This document shows positions 41,825 through 51,970 of a DNA stretch of 64,000 nt, piece by piece. Position 1 is the stretch's first letter; each line of letters starts with the position of its first letter. The notes beneath the pieces are model-generated. The model was not told the DNA's origin. It saw only the letters and a program-made list of their open reading frames with translations, and ran no database searches. Made by a program: the position numbers and the translations under genes. Origin of the DNA: an uncultured Bacteroidales bacterium (lineage in GTDB: Bacteria; Bacteroidota; Bacteroidia; Bacteroidales; Muribaculaceae); contig UQVH01000015.1 of NCBI GenBank assembly GCA_900544535.1, positions 1-64,000 on the forward strand. The letters are read 5' to 3'.

Positions 41825-42757
41825 TCAGTGTCGGTAGCGTTTGAGTAGGCCGTCTTCGAAAACGAGATATATACCGTTTTCATAAAGCCAGACTTCGCGG
41901 AGATAGGAGTTGTCGGCTCCGCGGTCGACTTCGCGTGGCGCTCCGATGGCGAGGCGGCATTCCTCGCGTGTCATGTCAAGGGCCACACGGCCGTTGATGA
42001 TATTTTCCCATACGGCATCGGTGATGGCCGGATAGCGGAGGCGTGGATCGGTGAACGAAAACAGCGCCGAGAAGGAACGCGGGGTGTGGCCGCGCGGACC
42101 GGGATGGAGGAAGATGCGGGCCGATTGTCCCTTGAGATCTGTGAATGAGACTTTGATCGGGTAGATGTCGTTGCCGGGAGTGACAGAGTCGACATTGATC
42201 TCGACAAACTGACGGCCGTTGACCGAATTGTCGGCATCGTCGCGCCAGGTGCGGGTCATAACATAGAGTTTCCGGCCACGGAGCAGGGAATCGGCATGAG
42301 CGACGAGGCTTTCCTGGATCGTGAACGGAACAGAGAGGGTCTCCTGAGCCTCGACCGAGGCAAGAGGACGGTTGATACGGTAGACGAAACGGCGTCCGTC
42401 GTCAGCGGCGAAAGTGATGTCGGTTACCGAAGTTCCGACAATAGAGGGGGCTTCGCGGACGTCGACAAAGTTCAGAATCTTGCCTCCGAGAGAGTCGTAG
42501 GGCGATGCCGTGGCTCCGAAAATCAGACGTATCTTGTTGTCGGTGACATAAAACCTTTTCCCCGGCTTCCACTCGCGGAGGGGACTGTCGGCCACAGGGG
42601 CCAGAAAAGAGTCCTCCGGAGTGGAAGTGATGTTTTCACGGCGCACATCGCGCTCAGAAACTTTAGGAGTATATTCCACTCCTGTGAAGCAGCTGTGAAG
42701 AGCGATAGAGAGCAATGTGACGGAGATGAAAAGCGGGAGCCGGGTCAGTGGTTTCAT
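41825..42757 (-). CDS. Conserved lipoprotein of unknown function
   Basis: The 310-residue product has a lipoprotein signal ending LLSIALHSCFTG, with Cys 23 as the likely acylated residue. The mature protein is mostly beta-strand. It ends with MTREECRLAIGAPREVDRG ... YLREVWLYENGIYLVFEDGLLKRY, which resembles the SmpA/BamE-type pattern in which a short gene-regulated fold reads 'G.P..v......evW.Y..g..l.F..G.L'. I do not assign a family beyond this. It is 29 bp downstream of the peptidase gene and probably co-transcribed with it. Confidence 0.7.
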   Translation of the reverse strand: MKPLTRLPLFISVTLLSIALHSCFTGVEYTPKVSERDVRRENITSTPEDSFLAPVADSPLREWKPGKRFYVTDNKIRLIFGATASPYDSLGGKILNFVDVREAPSIVGTSVTDITFAADDGRRFVYRINRPLASVEAQETLSVPFTIQESLVAHADSLLRGRKLYVMTRTWRDDADNSVNGRQFVEINVDSVTPGNDIYPIKVSFTDLKGQSARIFLHPGPRGHTPRSFSALFSFTDPRLRYPAITDAVWENIINGRVALDMTREECRLAIGAPREVDRGADNSYLREVWLYENGIYLVFEDGLLKRYRH

Positions 42758-42786
42758 TATAAGGGATAGGGGATCTGTTCAGTTGG

Positions 42787-44916
42787 TTATTTGGGCTCGA
42801 TGCCGAGGTTGTGGAACATGAAAGAATACATGTCCGTGTACTCTTCGAGCACCTTTGCGATCGGTTTGCCTGCGCCGTGACCAGCCTTGGAGTCGATGCG
42901 GATCAGTTTGGGGGCCTCGCCGGTGTCGGCAGCCTGGAGGGCGGCGGCATATTTGAACGAGTGGGCGGGGACTACACGGTCGTCATGGTCGGCTGTGGTG
43001 ATGAGGATGGCCGGGTAGGGGGTGCCGTCGTTGCGGATGGTGTGGAGAGGCGAATAACCGAGTAGATATTTGGCCATTTCGGGCGAGTCGGCGCTGGTGC
43101 CGTAGTCGGAAGCCCAGTTCCAGCCGATGGTGAAGAGATGGTAGCGCATCATGTCCATCACACCGACGCGGGGGATTGCGACTTTGAAGAGGTCGGGGCG
43201 CATGTTGACAGTGGCTCCGACGAGCAGACCGCCGTTGCTGCCGCCTTCGATGGTAAGGTAGTCAGGAGAAGTCCAGCCTTCCTTGCAGAGGTATTCGGCT
43301 GCGGCGATGAAGTCGTTGAACACGTTGAGTTTGTTCATCTTCGTTCCGGCCTGGTGCCACTCCTCGCCGTATTCCGAACCGCCGCGGAGGTTGGCCTGGG
43401 CGTAGATCACACCGTTTTCAAGCAGTGCGAGACGGTTGGCGGAGAATCCGGGAGTGAGCGAGACGTTGAAGCCGCCGTAGCCGTAGAGATAGACGGGGTT
43501 CTTGCCGTTGCGTTCGAGACCTTTCTTGTAGGTGAGGAACATCGGTACTTTCGTACCGTCAGCCGAGGGGTAGAACACCTGTTCGGTGACGTAGTCGCCG
43601 AGATCCACGCCGTTGATCTCGGCCTGGAAGATGAGTTTGCTTTCGCCGGTGGCCATGTCGTAGGAATACTGGGCGGAAGGTGCGGTAAAGGAAGAGAAGC
43701 TGTAATAAACTTCGCCGGGATGCTTGCGTTCGGTGTAGACACCTACCGAGCCATAGCCGGGGAGCTTGATGTCAGACTCTTTCTTGCCGTTGATGTCAAA
43801 AATTGCCACCTGGTTGGCCGCGTCTTTCTCGTAGGTGAGGAAGAGTTTGTCGCCTGAGAACTGGGCCGCTGTCAGCACACCGTCGGCTTCGGGGACAAGT
43901 TCTTTCCAGTTTTCGATCGAGGGATTGGCGAGATCGGCTGTCATGAGGCGGTTCTTGGGAGCGCCGTATGAGGTCAGGATATAGATCTTGTTGTCGATGA
44001 CGTCGATGATCTGGTTTGTGTAGTCCTGAGTCGGGGCCATATCGGTCCAGGCTCCGTTCTTGCGGACCTTGACAGCGTTGCCTACTCCGGCTCCGCCGAC
44101 GTGAATGAACGTGACGGGCTGCGACTCGGCAACCTGGGCGGTGTGGAAGTGGAAGGGATGTGAGGGATCGCTGAATGCGATTGTGTCCTCGCTCTGCGGA
44201 GTGCCGAGTTTATGATAGTAGACCTGATGGTTCTGGTTGGCGTTGGAGAATTCCTTGCCTTCTTCGGGAGTGGGGTAGGCACTGTAATAGAAGCCGTCGC
44301 CGTCCCAGGCAGCATCGGTGAACTTGCCCCAGAGAATGTGGTCGGGGAGGAGTTCTTTGGTCTTGGTGTCCATCACGAAGATTTCGGTCCAGTCGGAACC
44401 GCTGCGGCTGATGGTATAGGCCGTGTATTTTCCGTCTTTCGACTGGAAGACGCCTGTGAGGGCCACGGTGCCGTCATCGCTGAGTTTGTTGGGATCAAGG
44501 AAAACTTCTCGCTCGGAGCTGTCTACGGTCGGTTTGCGGTAGAGAATCGACTGATTTTTCAGGCCGTCGTTTTCAAAGAAGTAGAACATACCGTCGTTCT
44601 CTCGATAGGTCATGCCGCGCTTGACGTAGTTGTTGAGTTCGGTCAGACGGGCGTTGATTTTCGATCGGAAAGGAATTTTGGAGAGATAGTCCTCCGTCAC
44701 CTTGTTTTCGGCTTCGACCCAGCGGAGGGTTTCGGCGGCGGTGTCGTTTTCGAGCGGACGGTAAGGGTCGGGGACTGCCATACCGAAGATCGTGTCGACG
44801 GTATTGTCAGAGGGAGCTTCCGGATAGGAGGGCTTTTTCTGATCTGAACATCCGGCCAATGTGCCTAAAGCCAAAGTTGTCATAGCGGCGTAAGCTAAAT
44901 TTCGGGAACTTGACAT
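42787..44916 (-). CDS. Prolyl oligopeptidase family (S9) lipoprotein
   Basis: The 709-residue protein cleaves short peptides after proline. It has a lipoprotein-type signal (LGTLAGCSDQ, Cys 23) and an N-terminal seven-bladed propeller (about 60-430) that gates the active site. The alpha/beta-hydrolase domain carries the catalytic Ser560 in GGSNGGLLVG, the acidic residue within DHDDRVVP (643-646) and His680 in KAGHGAGKP. GGSEYGEEWHQAGT and the YGYGGFNVSLTPGFS motif before it are typical of the S9A group. It is followed by the lipoprotein gene and has its own promoter box. Confidence 0.93.
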   Translation of the reverse strand: MSSSRNLAYAAMTTLALGTLAGCSDQKKPSYPEAPSDNTVDTIFGMAVPDPYRPLENDTAAETLRWVEAENKVTEDYLSKIPFRSKINARLTELNNYVKRGMTYRENDGMFYFFENDGLKNQSILYRKPTVDSSEREVFLDPNKLSDDGTVALTGVFQSKDGKYTAYTISRSGSDWTEIFVMDTKTKELLPDHILWGKFTDAAWDGDGFYYSAYPTPEEGKEFSNANQNHQVYYHKLGTPQSEDTIAFSDPSHPFHFHTAQVAESQPVTFIHVGGAGVGNAVKVRKNGAWTDMAPTQDYTNQIIDVIDNKIYILTSYGAPKNRLMTADLANPSIENWKELVPEADGVLTAAQFSGDKLFLTYEKDAANQVAIFDINGKKESDIKLPGYGSVGVYTERKHPGEVYYSFSSFTAPSAQYSYDMATGESKLIFQAEINGVDLGDYVTEQVFYPSADGTKVPMFLTYKKGLERNGKNPVYLYGYGGFNVSLTPGFSANRLALLENGVIYAQANLRGGSEYGEEWHQAGTKMNKLNVFNDFIAAAEYLCKEGWTSPDYLTIEGGSNGGLLVGATVNMRPDLFKVAIPRVGVMDMMRYHLFTIGWNWASDYGTSADSPEMAKYLLGYSPLHTIRNDGTPYPAILITTADHDDRVVPAHSFKYAAALQAADTGEAPKLIRIDSKAGHGAGKPIAKVLEEYTDMYSFMFHNLGIEPK

Positions 44917-44975
44917 GGTGTTTTGATGGGTGATGATTTTCGGTTAAAATTATGGCTTTTGTGATAGCCTTTCCG

Positions 44976-44983
44976 CAAATGTA
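44976..44983 (-). promoter_or_regulatory. -7 promoter box for the S9 peptidase gene
   Basis: TACATTTG on the minus strand fits TAnnTTTG, about 60 bp ahead of the ATG. The -33 element is not clear. Confidence 0.5.
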
Positions 44984-45037
44984 CGACTTAATTTTCAATC
45001 CGACACCCAATATTGGATTTTTTAATAGATAAAAAGT

Positions 45038-45067
45038 CCGGCTGTCATGTGAAAAAATGACAACCGG
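45038..45067 (-). terminator. Terminator of the second SusCD locus
   Basis: CCGGCTGTCAT and ATGACAACCGG form an 11-bp stem with one mismatch and an 8-nt loop, followed on the minus strand by CTTTTTATC. It lies 53 bp past the stop of the ThuA-like/DsbD gene. Confidence 0.75.
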
Positions 45068-45119
45068 GCATATTTTTATGACGAATGCGATGTGACGCGG
45101 CCGTTTTTTGAGGATGGCC

Positions 45120-47087
45120 TTATTTCAGATTTATATTCAGCGTTGTGTTGACGGGACGCATACACACGGAGTTGTCGCAGCACTGATAGGTCAGCTCGCA
45201 GACGGCATCGCTGTCGGAATCACCTGTGATCCGCTGGATGAAACGGCAGAGACCTTTGTAGTAGGTGGTGGCGTTCTTTGACGGATCGACGGCCGGATAA
45301 CTCATCGGTCCGTCGGCCTTGACGCCGTCGGGGAGAGTGAGTTTGATTTCGGTCGGGATGAAGGGATCAGACTCGTCGACATTGGCATAGAGGTGGAATC
45401 CGGGATGTATGTTGAGAGTGATGACGATGTCGCGTGTACCGTCAGGGTTTCTGACAAGTTCTGCTTTTGCGGCCACAGGATTCTGACGGTCGGTCGCGGC
45501 TTGCGGTGTGTCTGTCGGAGCGGCATCGGGTCTGACTGAAGTTTTTTCATCAGGGCCGGCCGCAGAGGTGCTGGCTTTGGTCAGTACCGAATAGTCATTG
45601 CCTGGAATATTGGTATCCTGTGTGTTGACAAGCCAGAGCCATCCTCCGGATTCGGTGAAGAAGAGGCGGTCGCGGTTAGCGGTGAACCATTGGCGCCATT
45701 CGGCGGGTGTGGCGAAGCGGCAGAGAGTGTATCGTCCGAGGATTGCGGAGGCCTTTGCGGCGTCTTTTCCGCCACGGTCAAGCATGTCTATGCAGGTTTC
45801 CAGCAGACGGATGTCATTGTTGGCTATTCCGAGCGAGCGAACATCCTCGTCGATGTCAAGACGATAGGGCGTCTCTGCGGCGGGACGGAACCAGGGTGCG
45901 TTGCGGTCGTAGTAACGGTTGTATTCTTCTATTTCCTCTCCGAAAATATGGAAAAGATCCGGCTCCCGCTGTCGGATGAAGTCGGCATAGGGTGTGGGCT
46001 GCGGTTTGCGCTGAGGCGGAATCGACATATATGCCGAGTCGGCGAGGGTCAGCGGCTGTCCGGCCGCAAGTTTGGCTTTGACGGCCTTCTGTCCGCTGTC
46101 GACCTTGAGATAGAAATTCATTCGGGCCTTGTTTTCGGTATCCCAGGCCGTACGGGCAATCTCTCCTTTTGCATGAGTGATGCTGCTTCGGGTGGCCATC
46201 TCGTCGTTGTCCTTACGCGCTATGATATGGCAAGGGCCGAGTTCGGCCATGTAGATTATGGCGTTGGCGAGAGCGGCACGTCCTGCGTCTGTAAGTCCTG
46301 ACGGTGATGCTCCGAAGCCCCAGTGGAAGAAGTTGGCGTGACGTCCTATGGCCACGGCGTCGATACTTTTCGACGATACTCCGCCGGATATGATTTCCGC
46401 TTCGGGCGAATCCTCATATCCCCAGGGTCGGCAGACGAGACCGATTCGGATTTCGGGGTCATCAGTATAGTTGAGTTTCTGCACGGTCCACATTTCTACC
46501 GAATCAGGCACCTGCTCGCCGTAGAGTTCTGCAAATTCTATTGCCCCGGCTGGTACCGGGTTGATTTCCGCGATAATATTTACCTTGTAGGGACCTTTGA
46601 AAATCGGATGGTCTTTTTTCCAGCGCATAGCCTTATTCTGGAGGCAAAGGCAGTACCAGTCGTTTTTACTTCCGGAACCGGCCCTGATGGCGGCGCTTGC
46701 ATCGGCTATGCTGACTGTCGGACGGTCGAATCTTTCAGGCAGCATTCTTACAACAGGACGGCCATTTGAGTCGGCAGTGACACTGTAAGGTTTCGGACGG
46801 CCGTCGAAGACAGTGACGTCGTAATTGTCGGACATTGCGGCCTGATAGTCCGCGGCGTCGATTGATTTTACTTTTTTGAAGCGCGAGCGAAGGAAACGGG
46901 TGAAGTCTGCTGCACGCTCTTTGGCTGAGGCCGCGAGCTTGGCTGAATCGCCGGAAAGCCCCATCACGACACCGCGGTTTGGCGATCCGCCGACATAGAG
47001 GACAGATATATTATGCTTTGCAGCCATCCTGCAAGGAAGCAGAATGGCGGCAAGGCAAAGGGTCAGAATCAGAGTTCTTGTTCTCAT
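45120..47087 (-). CDS. Secreted ThuA-like protein with C-terminal DsbD-alpha domain
   Basis: After a signal peptide (to about residue 23) this 655-residue protein has an N-terminal half beginning NISVLYVGGSPNRG and containing NYDVTVFDGRPKPY and HWGFGASPSGLTDAGRAALANAIIYMAELG, which looks like a ThuA/amidotransferase-type alpha/beta domain (about 25-280). A helical middle follows (about 290-480), then a Pro/Ala/Thr linker, and a C-terminal domain (about 540-655) with HPGFHLYANVDESDPFIP and ELTYQCCDNSVCMRPVN, matching the DsbD N-terminal (alpha) disulfide-relay domain with its cysteines. It lies 6 bp after susD on the same strand. Function is inferred to be redox- or peptide-related; the pairing is unusual. 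Confidence 0.7.
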   Translation of the reverse strand: MRTRTLILTLCLAAILLPCRMAAKHNISVLYVGGSPNRGVVMGLSGDSAKLAASAKERAADFTRFLRSRFKKVKSIDAADYQAAMSDNYDVTVFDGRPKPYSVTADSNGRPVVRMLPERFDRPTVSIADASAAIRAGSGSKNDWYCLCLQNKAMRWKKDHPIFKGPYKVNIIAEINPVPAGAIEFAELYGEQVPDSVEMWTVQKLNYTDDPEIRIGLVCRPWGYEDSPEAEIISGGVSSKSIDAVAIGRHANFFHWGFGASPSGLTDAGRAALANAIIYMAELGPCHIIARKDNDEMATRSSITHAKGEIARTAWDTENKARMNFYLKVDSGQKAVKAKLAAGQPLTLADSAYMSIPPQRKPQPTPYADFIRQREPDLFHIFGEEIEEYNRYYDRNAPWFRPAAETPYRLDIDEDVRSLGIANNDIRLLETCIDMLDRGGKDAAKASAILGRYTLCRFATPAEWRQWFTANRDRLFFTESGGWLWLVNTQDTNIPGNDYSVLTKASTSAAGPDEKTSVRPDAAPTDTPQAATDRQNPVAAKAELVRNPDGTRDIVITLNIHPGFHLYANVDESDPFIPTEIKLTLPDGVKADGPMSYPAVDPSKNATTYYKGLCRFIQRITGDSDSDAVCELTYQCCDNSVCMRPVNTTLNINLK

Positions 47088-47093
47088 TGCAGA

Positions 47094-48506
47094 TTAGTAG
47101 TTCTGTTTGATCGATGGATTGATGCTGGTCACATTCTGCGGGAAGGGGAAGATCCACATATCTGACTCAGGAGTGAGTGTGTAGGTCTTGTCCATGATGG
47201 TGCGAGTGTAGGTTTCACGGAAGTCCGGCAGACGGGTCCAGCGCTTGCGGTCCACGAAGTTGTAGTAGCTGTAAATGTTTTCGCCGTGAGCGGTCTGTTT
47301 GTAGTGGGCGATGGCGTCGGCGAGGTCGGTGACAGATCCTTGCAGGGGGGCGTATTTTTCAGCCTGTATGCGGTTTTTGCGCAACTGGTCAAGATAGCCC
47401 ATCGCGGGACCGACGTTGCCTTTGTGAAGCTCACATTCGGCGAGGATCAGAAGCATCTGCGAGGTTTTCAGACCGAAGTTGTTCCAGTTGGGGCTGAATT
47501 CGGCTGTCATTGTGGCCGGGATGCCGATGAGCACAGTGCCGTAATCGATAGGTTGACCGGTCAGGACATTGTAGGTAGTGATGTTGTCGCGGCAGATGTG
47601 GCCATCCTCGAAGCGGGCCATGGTTTCGGCTGTGATACCTCTCACGTCGATGATCGAACGGAAAACAAAGAAATCTTCCTGGCAGTCCATGAAAGGACGG
47701 CTGATACAGCCGCGGACATTGAGGCAGTTGTTGTAGTCAAGGACCGTGGAGTTGATTGCGAGTGCTTTCGAGGCTGCATCGGCTGCATCGTCGTAGCGCT
47801 GCATGGCCATGAGCGCCATAGCCTTTACCGCATAGGCGAAGGGAAGTCCGACACGCATGTGGTTGACGGGTTTTTCGGGGAGGGCTCCGAGGTTGATTGC
47901 GTCGTCAAGATCCTTGATTATGTGGGTGTAGACATATTCAAGGGTCTGCTGCGGGATGGTGGCAAGGATGTTCTGCGACTGGGTCAGATAGGGGATTGCC
48001 AAAGTTTCCGATGCGTAGGCCGGATCATAAGCTTTGGCGAATTTCTGGACAAGCAGATAGTGGAAGAAAGCGCGGAGTACGAGTGCCTCGCCCTTGACCT
48101 GCTGCTTGAGCTGATGGTCGCCGGTCGATCCGTCGACGTTGGTGAGAATCGGATTGGCCACGGCGCCGATAAATTCGTAGAACTGCGTGTAGTGTGCGTC
48201 GCTTGTGGTCTGCTCGATCATCTCCTTTGCGTGGGCCGCTTCGTCGCAGGTAAGCAGTATGGCGGTGATGTCTTTCTGGGGACGGTTGATGAGCGACGGA
48301 ATATTGGTGTTGGGCAGGAGATCACCGGTCAGATATGACATCTGGTCTGAGTAGACAGAAGAATACTCTCTGTTGAGAAGCATTTCCAATTCCTCGGTGG
48401 TCTTGAGCAGGTTGGATCCCTTGGGGTCTATGTCGGTGAAGTCTGAGCAGGAGTTGAGACTGATGAGTCCTGCAAAGGTGAGGAGCGATATGATTGTTTT
48501 TTTCAT
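47094..48506 (-). CDS. SusD/RagB family outer-membrane lipoprotein (second locus)
   Basis: The 470-residue lipoprotein has the signal MKKTIISLLTFAGLISLNSCSD, with the lipobox Cys 20. An ATG four codons earlier (48518) is possible, but the signal peptide fits the later one. The mature part has the SusD fold: helices with LVLRAFFHYLLVQKFAKAYDP (the RAFxYxxLVxxFG motif), YVYTHIIKDLDDAINL, AVKAMALMAMQRYDDAADAASKAL (TPR), and the C-terminal MLLILAECELHKGNVGPAMGYLDQLRKNRI. It is the partner lid of the SusC encoded 12-24 bp upstream. At under 500 residues it is a short variant, often seen in loci for peptides or host-derived nutrients. Confidence 0.92.
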   Translation of the reverse strand: MKKTIISLLTFAGLISLNSCSDFTDIDPKGSNLLKTTEELEMLLNREYSSVYSDQMSYLTGDLLPNTNIPSLINRPQKDITAILLTCDEAAHAKEMIEQTTSDAHYTQFYEFIGAVANPILTNVDGSTGDHQLKQQVKGEALVLRAFFHYLLVQKFAKAYDPAYASETLAIPYLTQSQNILATIPQQTLEYVYTHIIKDLDDAINLGALPEKPVNHMRVGLPFAYAVKAMALMAMQRYDDAADAASKALAINSTVLDYNNCLNVRGCISRPFMDCQEDFFVFRSIIDVRGITAETMARFEDGHICRDNITTYNVLTGQPIDYGTVLIGIPATMTAEFSPNWNNFGLKTSQMLLILAECELHKGNVGPAMGYLDQLRKNRIQAEKYAPLQGSVTDLADAIAHYKQTAHGENIYSYYNFVDRKRWTRLPDFRETYTRTIMDKTYTLTPESDMWIFPFPQNVTSINPSIKQNY

Positions 48507-48530
48507 TATTGTGGTCATTCTATGCGATTC

Positions 48531-51500
48531 TTACAGATTGATGTTGAGTCCGAATACGTAGGATGTGGGGTTGCGCAGTCCGAGTGTTTCTGGGTCCACG
48601 CCGAGATTGTTGCGGGTCCAGATCGCTTTGGGATTGTTAACCTGGAAGCGGAGTGCGAGATTGTTGACACCAAAGCGGCGGAGCCAGGTCTGGGGAACGT
48701 CATAACCGAACACGATATTGCGGATCTTGATGAAATCGGCGTGGTGCACGGAGGTGTTCGAGTAGTAAGCCTCGCTTGAGGGTGAGGGCGAGCCATACTG
48801 ACCGAAGCCGGGGGTGTTCGTCGGATTTTCAGGAGTCCATGAATTGACGAAGTAGGAGTTTACGGCTGAATACGGCATAAGCACTCCGGTCTCGGTCTGT
48901 GCGAGCGCGCGCATCATGTGGCCACCTGCATAGGTCATGAGGATGTTGAGACTGAATCCGTTCCAGCGGAAGTTGTTGTTGAATCCGATGATGGTCTTTG
49001 GATCAGTCTGGCCGGAAAATTCGAGAACGTCAACTGAGCGTCCGGCTACCGAACGCTGCGGTTCGCCGTTTTCGTCATACCACATTGTCTGACCCTGACG
49101 TCCGGGCTCGTCGCTGATGCCGGCGAAGCGGTAGGACCACAGGGCATTGACGGGATAGCCTTTGCGGTAGGGGGTGGCCACGAGCTGAGCGGCGGAGGCC
49201 GATTTGCTCTCCACGCCGGTCACTTCATTCTTGTTGTAGCTCAGAGTCATTTCGGTAGTCCATCCGAATTTGCTCTTCTTGCCGGGTACAAACCAGTCGT
49301 AGGCTATGCTGAGTTCGACACCCCGGTTGCGGATCGAAGCCACGTTGGCTACCATCGATGTGAAACCGGTGGTGGGATCAAGTGTCTTGTCGTGGAAGAT
49401 ATTGCGGCTGCTCTTGTTGTAGAAGTCGAATGAACCGCGCAGACGATAGTTCATGAAGCTGTAATCAAGGCCGACGTTGGTTGTGCGGTTTTCTTCCCAG
49501 CGCAGGTAGGGGTTGGCCGGGCTGACGATGGTTCCGATCGGTAGGCCTGTGTAGTCGTTGATGTCTGTCGATTCGGCGGTCATGTAGCTTGTGGCTCCTT
49601 GGTATATATTGCCCGTGGCACCGTAGCTCATGCGTAACTTGAGGAAGCTGATCCATGTGAGATCGTGCATGAACTGTTCGTTGTGGGCGTTCCACCCTGC
49701 GCCGACTGACCACAGAGGTTTGCCGCGGAATTTGGCGTTGAGACCGTAAACGTCGGCATAGTCCTTTCGGAACGATCCGAATACGTTGTAACGGTCGTCG
49801 TATGTATAGGTGGCGTTTGCATAGCCGGAGGCGTAGCGGTGGCGCTCCTCGACGATGATTCCGAGTCCGTCACCGATGTAGGCCCAGGCCGCACCCGCTG
49901 CGGGGAAACCGCCGACGAGAGGCATGTAGTGGGGATTGGTTCGGAAGTTCTGAAGAGTGTTGAAGTCTACGGTGTTGGTGGAGCTGCTCTGGAGCTGATC
50001 ATCATAGCCGAGAACGAGCGATTTGGTGCCGTTTACTTTGGTCTCACGGAATTCCAGACCTGCAATGGCGGCGATTTCGTGCTTGTCGAAGAAACGTTTC
50101 GAGTAGTTGGCCTGGCCGCGGGCTGTCCAGTAGCGGCCGTCAGTGTTGACCGTCTGGAGCATACCGCCGCTCTTAGGGGTCATGTAGCTGATGTCGCCGT
50201 AATCGTCGATCACAGTGTAGGCGTTGCGGATGGTGCGCGATGCGTGGCTCTTTTCATTGGCGTGCCATGATGCGTTGTGGTTTTCCATCTCATAGAGGAA
50301 CTGGGTGTTGATGGTCAGGCCGTCGATGACGCGGAAAAGCAGGTCGGCATGATAGCGCATGTGGTTGCGCTTTGTGCGGCGTGTGTTGTTGTTGAACTCG
50401 TCGGGGATGATCACTCCGAGTTCATGGAAACCTTCTTGGCCTTTGCCATCCCAATATTCGTTGCCGGAATATGTATAGTACTGGGTGCGGCGGCTACCGT
50501 CGGCATTGTAGTAGGGTGTGTAGGCCGGAAGTGCCCAGATGTTTGTGAAATTGGCGGTGAGATCGGAACCGGCTTCCTTGCGGTCGCTGTAAATTCCGTT
50601 GAAGCTCACGGTTGCAGTGAGCCACTTGGCAAGGTCGAAACTGCCTTTATAGCTGAGGTTGAAATAATCGGTGCTGTGGTTGATGATGCCGGAGTTGTCG
50701 TTCTTGTAGTTGACGGTCACATTGTGGCGTGCCTTGTCTGAACTGCTTCGGAGCGCGAGATTGTACTGCTGGACTATCTGGCGGCGGTAGATGTCGTCGG
50801 CATAGTCGCGGGCGAAATTGTTTTTCTTGAGAGCGTTGAGGCGTGTGTCAAGTTCGTCGCGGGTGATTTCACCGGTAGCCAACTGGTAATATCCGTATTT
50901 TACCGGCGATACTCCCATGTGGCCGGCATTGATCTGAGTAGCTGTGTTGCTTATCGGATCGCCGACTTCGCCGTTGTTGTTGAAGAAATAATACTCATAA
51001 TATTTCTTTTCAGCTTCGACCTGCTGGGCGGCGTTCATGTAGAAGTTGTCGCCGTAGTCCACGTTGCGGTTCTCGAACACAGTGAGGTTGGCCGAGAAGT
51101 CGATGTCGATTTTGCCTTTCTTACGGGCGTTTTTGGTGGTGATGACAATGATGCCATTGGCTGCGCGCGCACCGTAAATGGCTGCGGCTGCTGCATCTTT
51201 CAGCACGTTGATACTTTCAATGTCATAGGGGTTGAGATCTGCGATGGCACCGGCTACGGCGTCGCTCGACGGTGTGGCGTTGCTGAAAGGATCGAAGTCG
51301 GAGAGTGTGCTTTCGACAGGGACTCCGTCAATGACAAGCAGCGGCGAGGCCACACCTCTGAGGGTGCCGCTTCCGCGGATAATCGGCTTTCCGCCGTAGG
51401 TCGACAGACCTGCCACACGTCCTTCAAGATTGTCAAGCACGTTGGCGGAATAGCGCTGATCAAGTTTTTCGGCACTGAGGGTGGTTGTGGCGCCGGTCAT

Positions 51501-51908
51501 TTTTTCTTTCTTGATTTCCTGATAACCCGTCACTACGACTTCATCCATCATGGCCGAATTGAGCTGGAGCGAGATGCGGAGAGGCTTGCCGGAGTAGGAC
51601 GCAAGACTTACCGACTGGGGCTTCATGCCTATATAACTGATGGTCAGAGTGGGGTTTGAAACTCCGTGAACATTGATGGAGAACTTACCGTCGATATCGG
51701 TTGAGGTTCCCTGGCGGGTCCCGTCGAGAATCACGGTTGCCCCCGGCAAGGGTTCGCCGCTGTCATCGACTACGGTTCCGGTTACTGTTGTGTTGACTGC
51801 TTTGGCGGCTTCGTCGGTGTCGACCGACAATGACGGGCCTTTAGCATAGCCATAGAGAGGCGATAGGGCTACGGAAGCCGCTACCAGACTAAAAAATATA
51901 TTTCTCAT
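48531..51908 (-). CDS. SusC/RagA family TonB-dependent transporter (second locus)
   Basis: The 1125-residue protein has a signal peptide (to about 22), a carboxypeptidase-regulatory-like domain (TGTVVDDSGEPLPGATVIL, about 42-115), the TonB-box-like segment MMDEVVVTGYQEIKKEKM, and a plug with RGSGTLRGVASPLLVIDGVPVES and DAAAAAIYGARAANGIIVIT, followed by a barrel ending in VFGLNINL. The SusD and ThuA-like/DsbD genes follow at once. The promoter at 51971-52001 is a good match. Substrate is unknown; no glycoside hydrolase is linked, and the DsbD-type partner suggests a non-glycan cargo, which is inference only. Confidence 0.95.
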   Translation of the reverse strand: MRNIFFSLVAASVALSPLYGYAKGPSLSVDTDEAAKAVNTTVTGTVVDDSGEPLPGATVILDGTRQGTSTDIDGKFSINVHGVSNPTLTISYIGMKPQSVSLASYSGKPLRISLQLNSAMMDEVVVTGYQEIKKEKMTGATTTLSAEKLDQRYSANVLDNLEGRVAGLSTYGGKPIIRGSGTLRGVASPLLVIDGVPVESTLSDFDPFSNATPSSDAVAGAIADLNPYDIESINVLKDAAAAAIYGARAANGIIVITTKNARKKGKIDIDFSANLTVFENRNVDYGDNFYMNAAQQVEAEKKYYEYYFFNNNGEVGDPISNTATQINAGHMGVSPVKYGYYQLATGEITRDELDTRLNALKKNNFARDYADDIYRRQIVQQYNLALRSSSDKARHNVTVNYKNDNSGIINHSTDYFNLSYKGSFDLAKWLTATVSFNGIYSDRKEAGSDLTANFTNIWALPAYTPYYNADGSRRTQYYTYSGNEYWDGKGQEGFHELGVIIPDEFNNNTRRTKRNHMRYHADLLFRVIDGLTINTQFLYEMENHNASWHANEKSHASRTIRNAYTVIDDYGDISYMTPKSGGMLQTVNTDGRYWTARGQANYSKRFFDKHEIAAIAGLEFRETKVNGTKSLVLGYDDQLQSSSTNTVDFNTLQNFRTNPHYMPLVGGFPAAGAAWAYIGDGLGIIVEERHRYASGYANATYTYDDRYNVFGSFRKDYADVYGLNAKFRGKPLWSVGAGWNAHNEQFMHDLTWISFLKLRMSYGATGNIYQGATSYMTAESTDINDYTGLPIGTIVSPANPYLRWEENRTTNVGLDYSFMNYRLRGSFDFYNKSSRNIFHDKTLDPTTGFTSMVANVASIRNRGVELSIAYDWFVPGKKSKFGWTTEMTLSYNKNEVTGVESKSASAAQLVATPYRKGYPVNALWSYRFAGISDEPGRQGQTMWYDENGEPQRSVAGRSVDVLEFSGQTDPKTIIGFNNNFRWNGFSLNILMTYAGGHMMRALAQTETGVLMPYSAVNSYFVNSWTPENPTNTPGFGQYGSPSPSSEAYYSNTSVHHADFIKIRNIVFGYDVPQTWLRRFGVNNLALRFQVNNPKAIWTRNNLGVDPETLGLRNPTSYVFGLNINL

Positions 51909-51970
51909 TTAGCTTGATGATTGGTATTCAGTAAATACAAACTCTTTTCCCTAACGAATTGATTGGTCTG

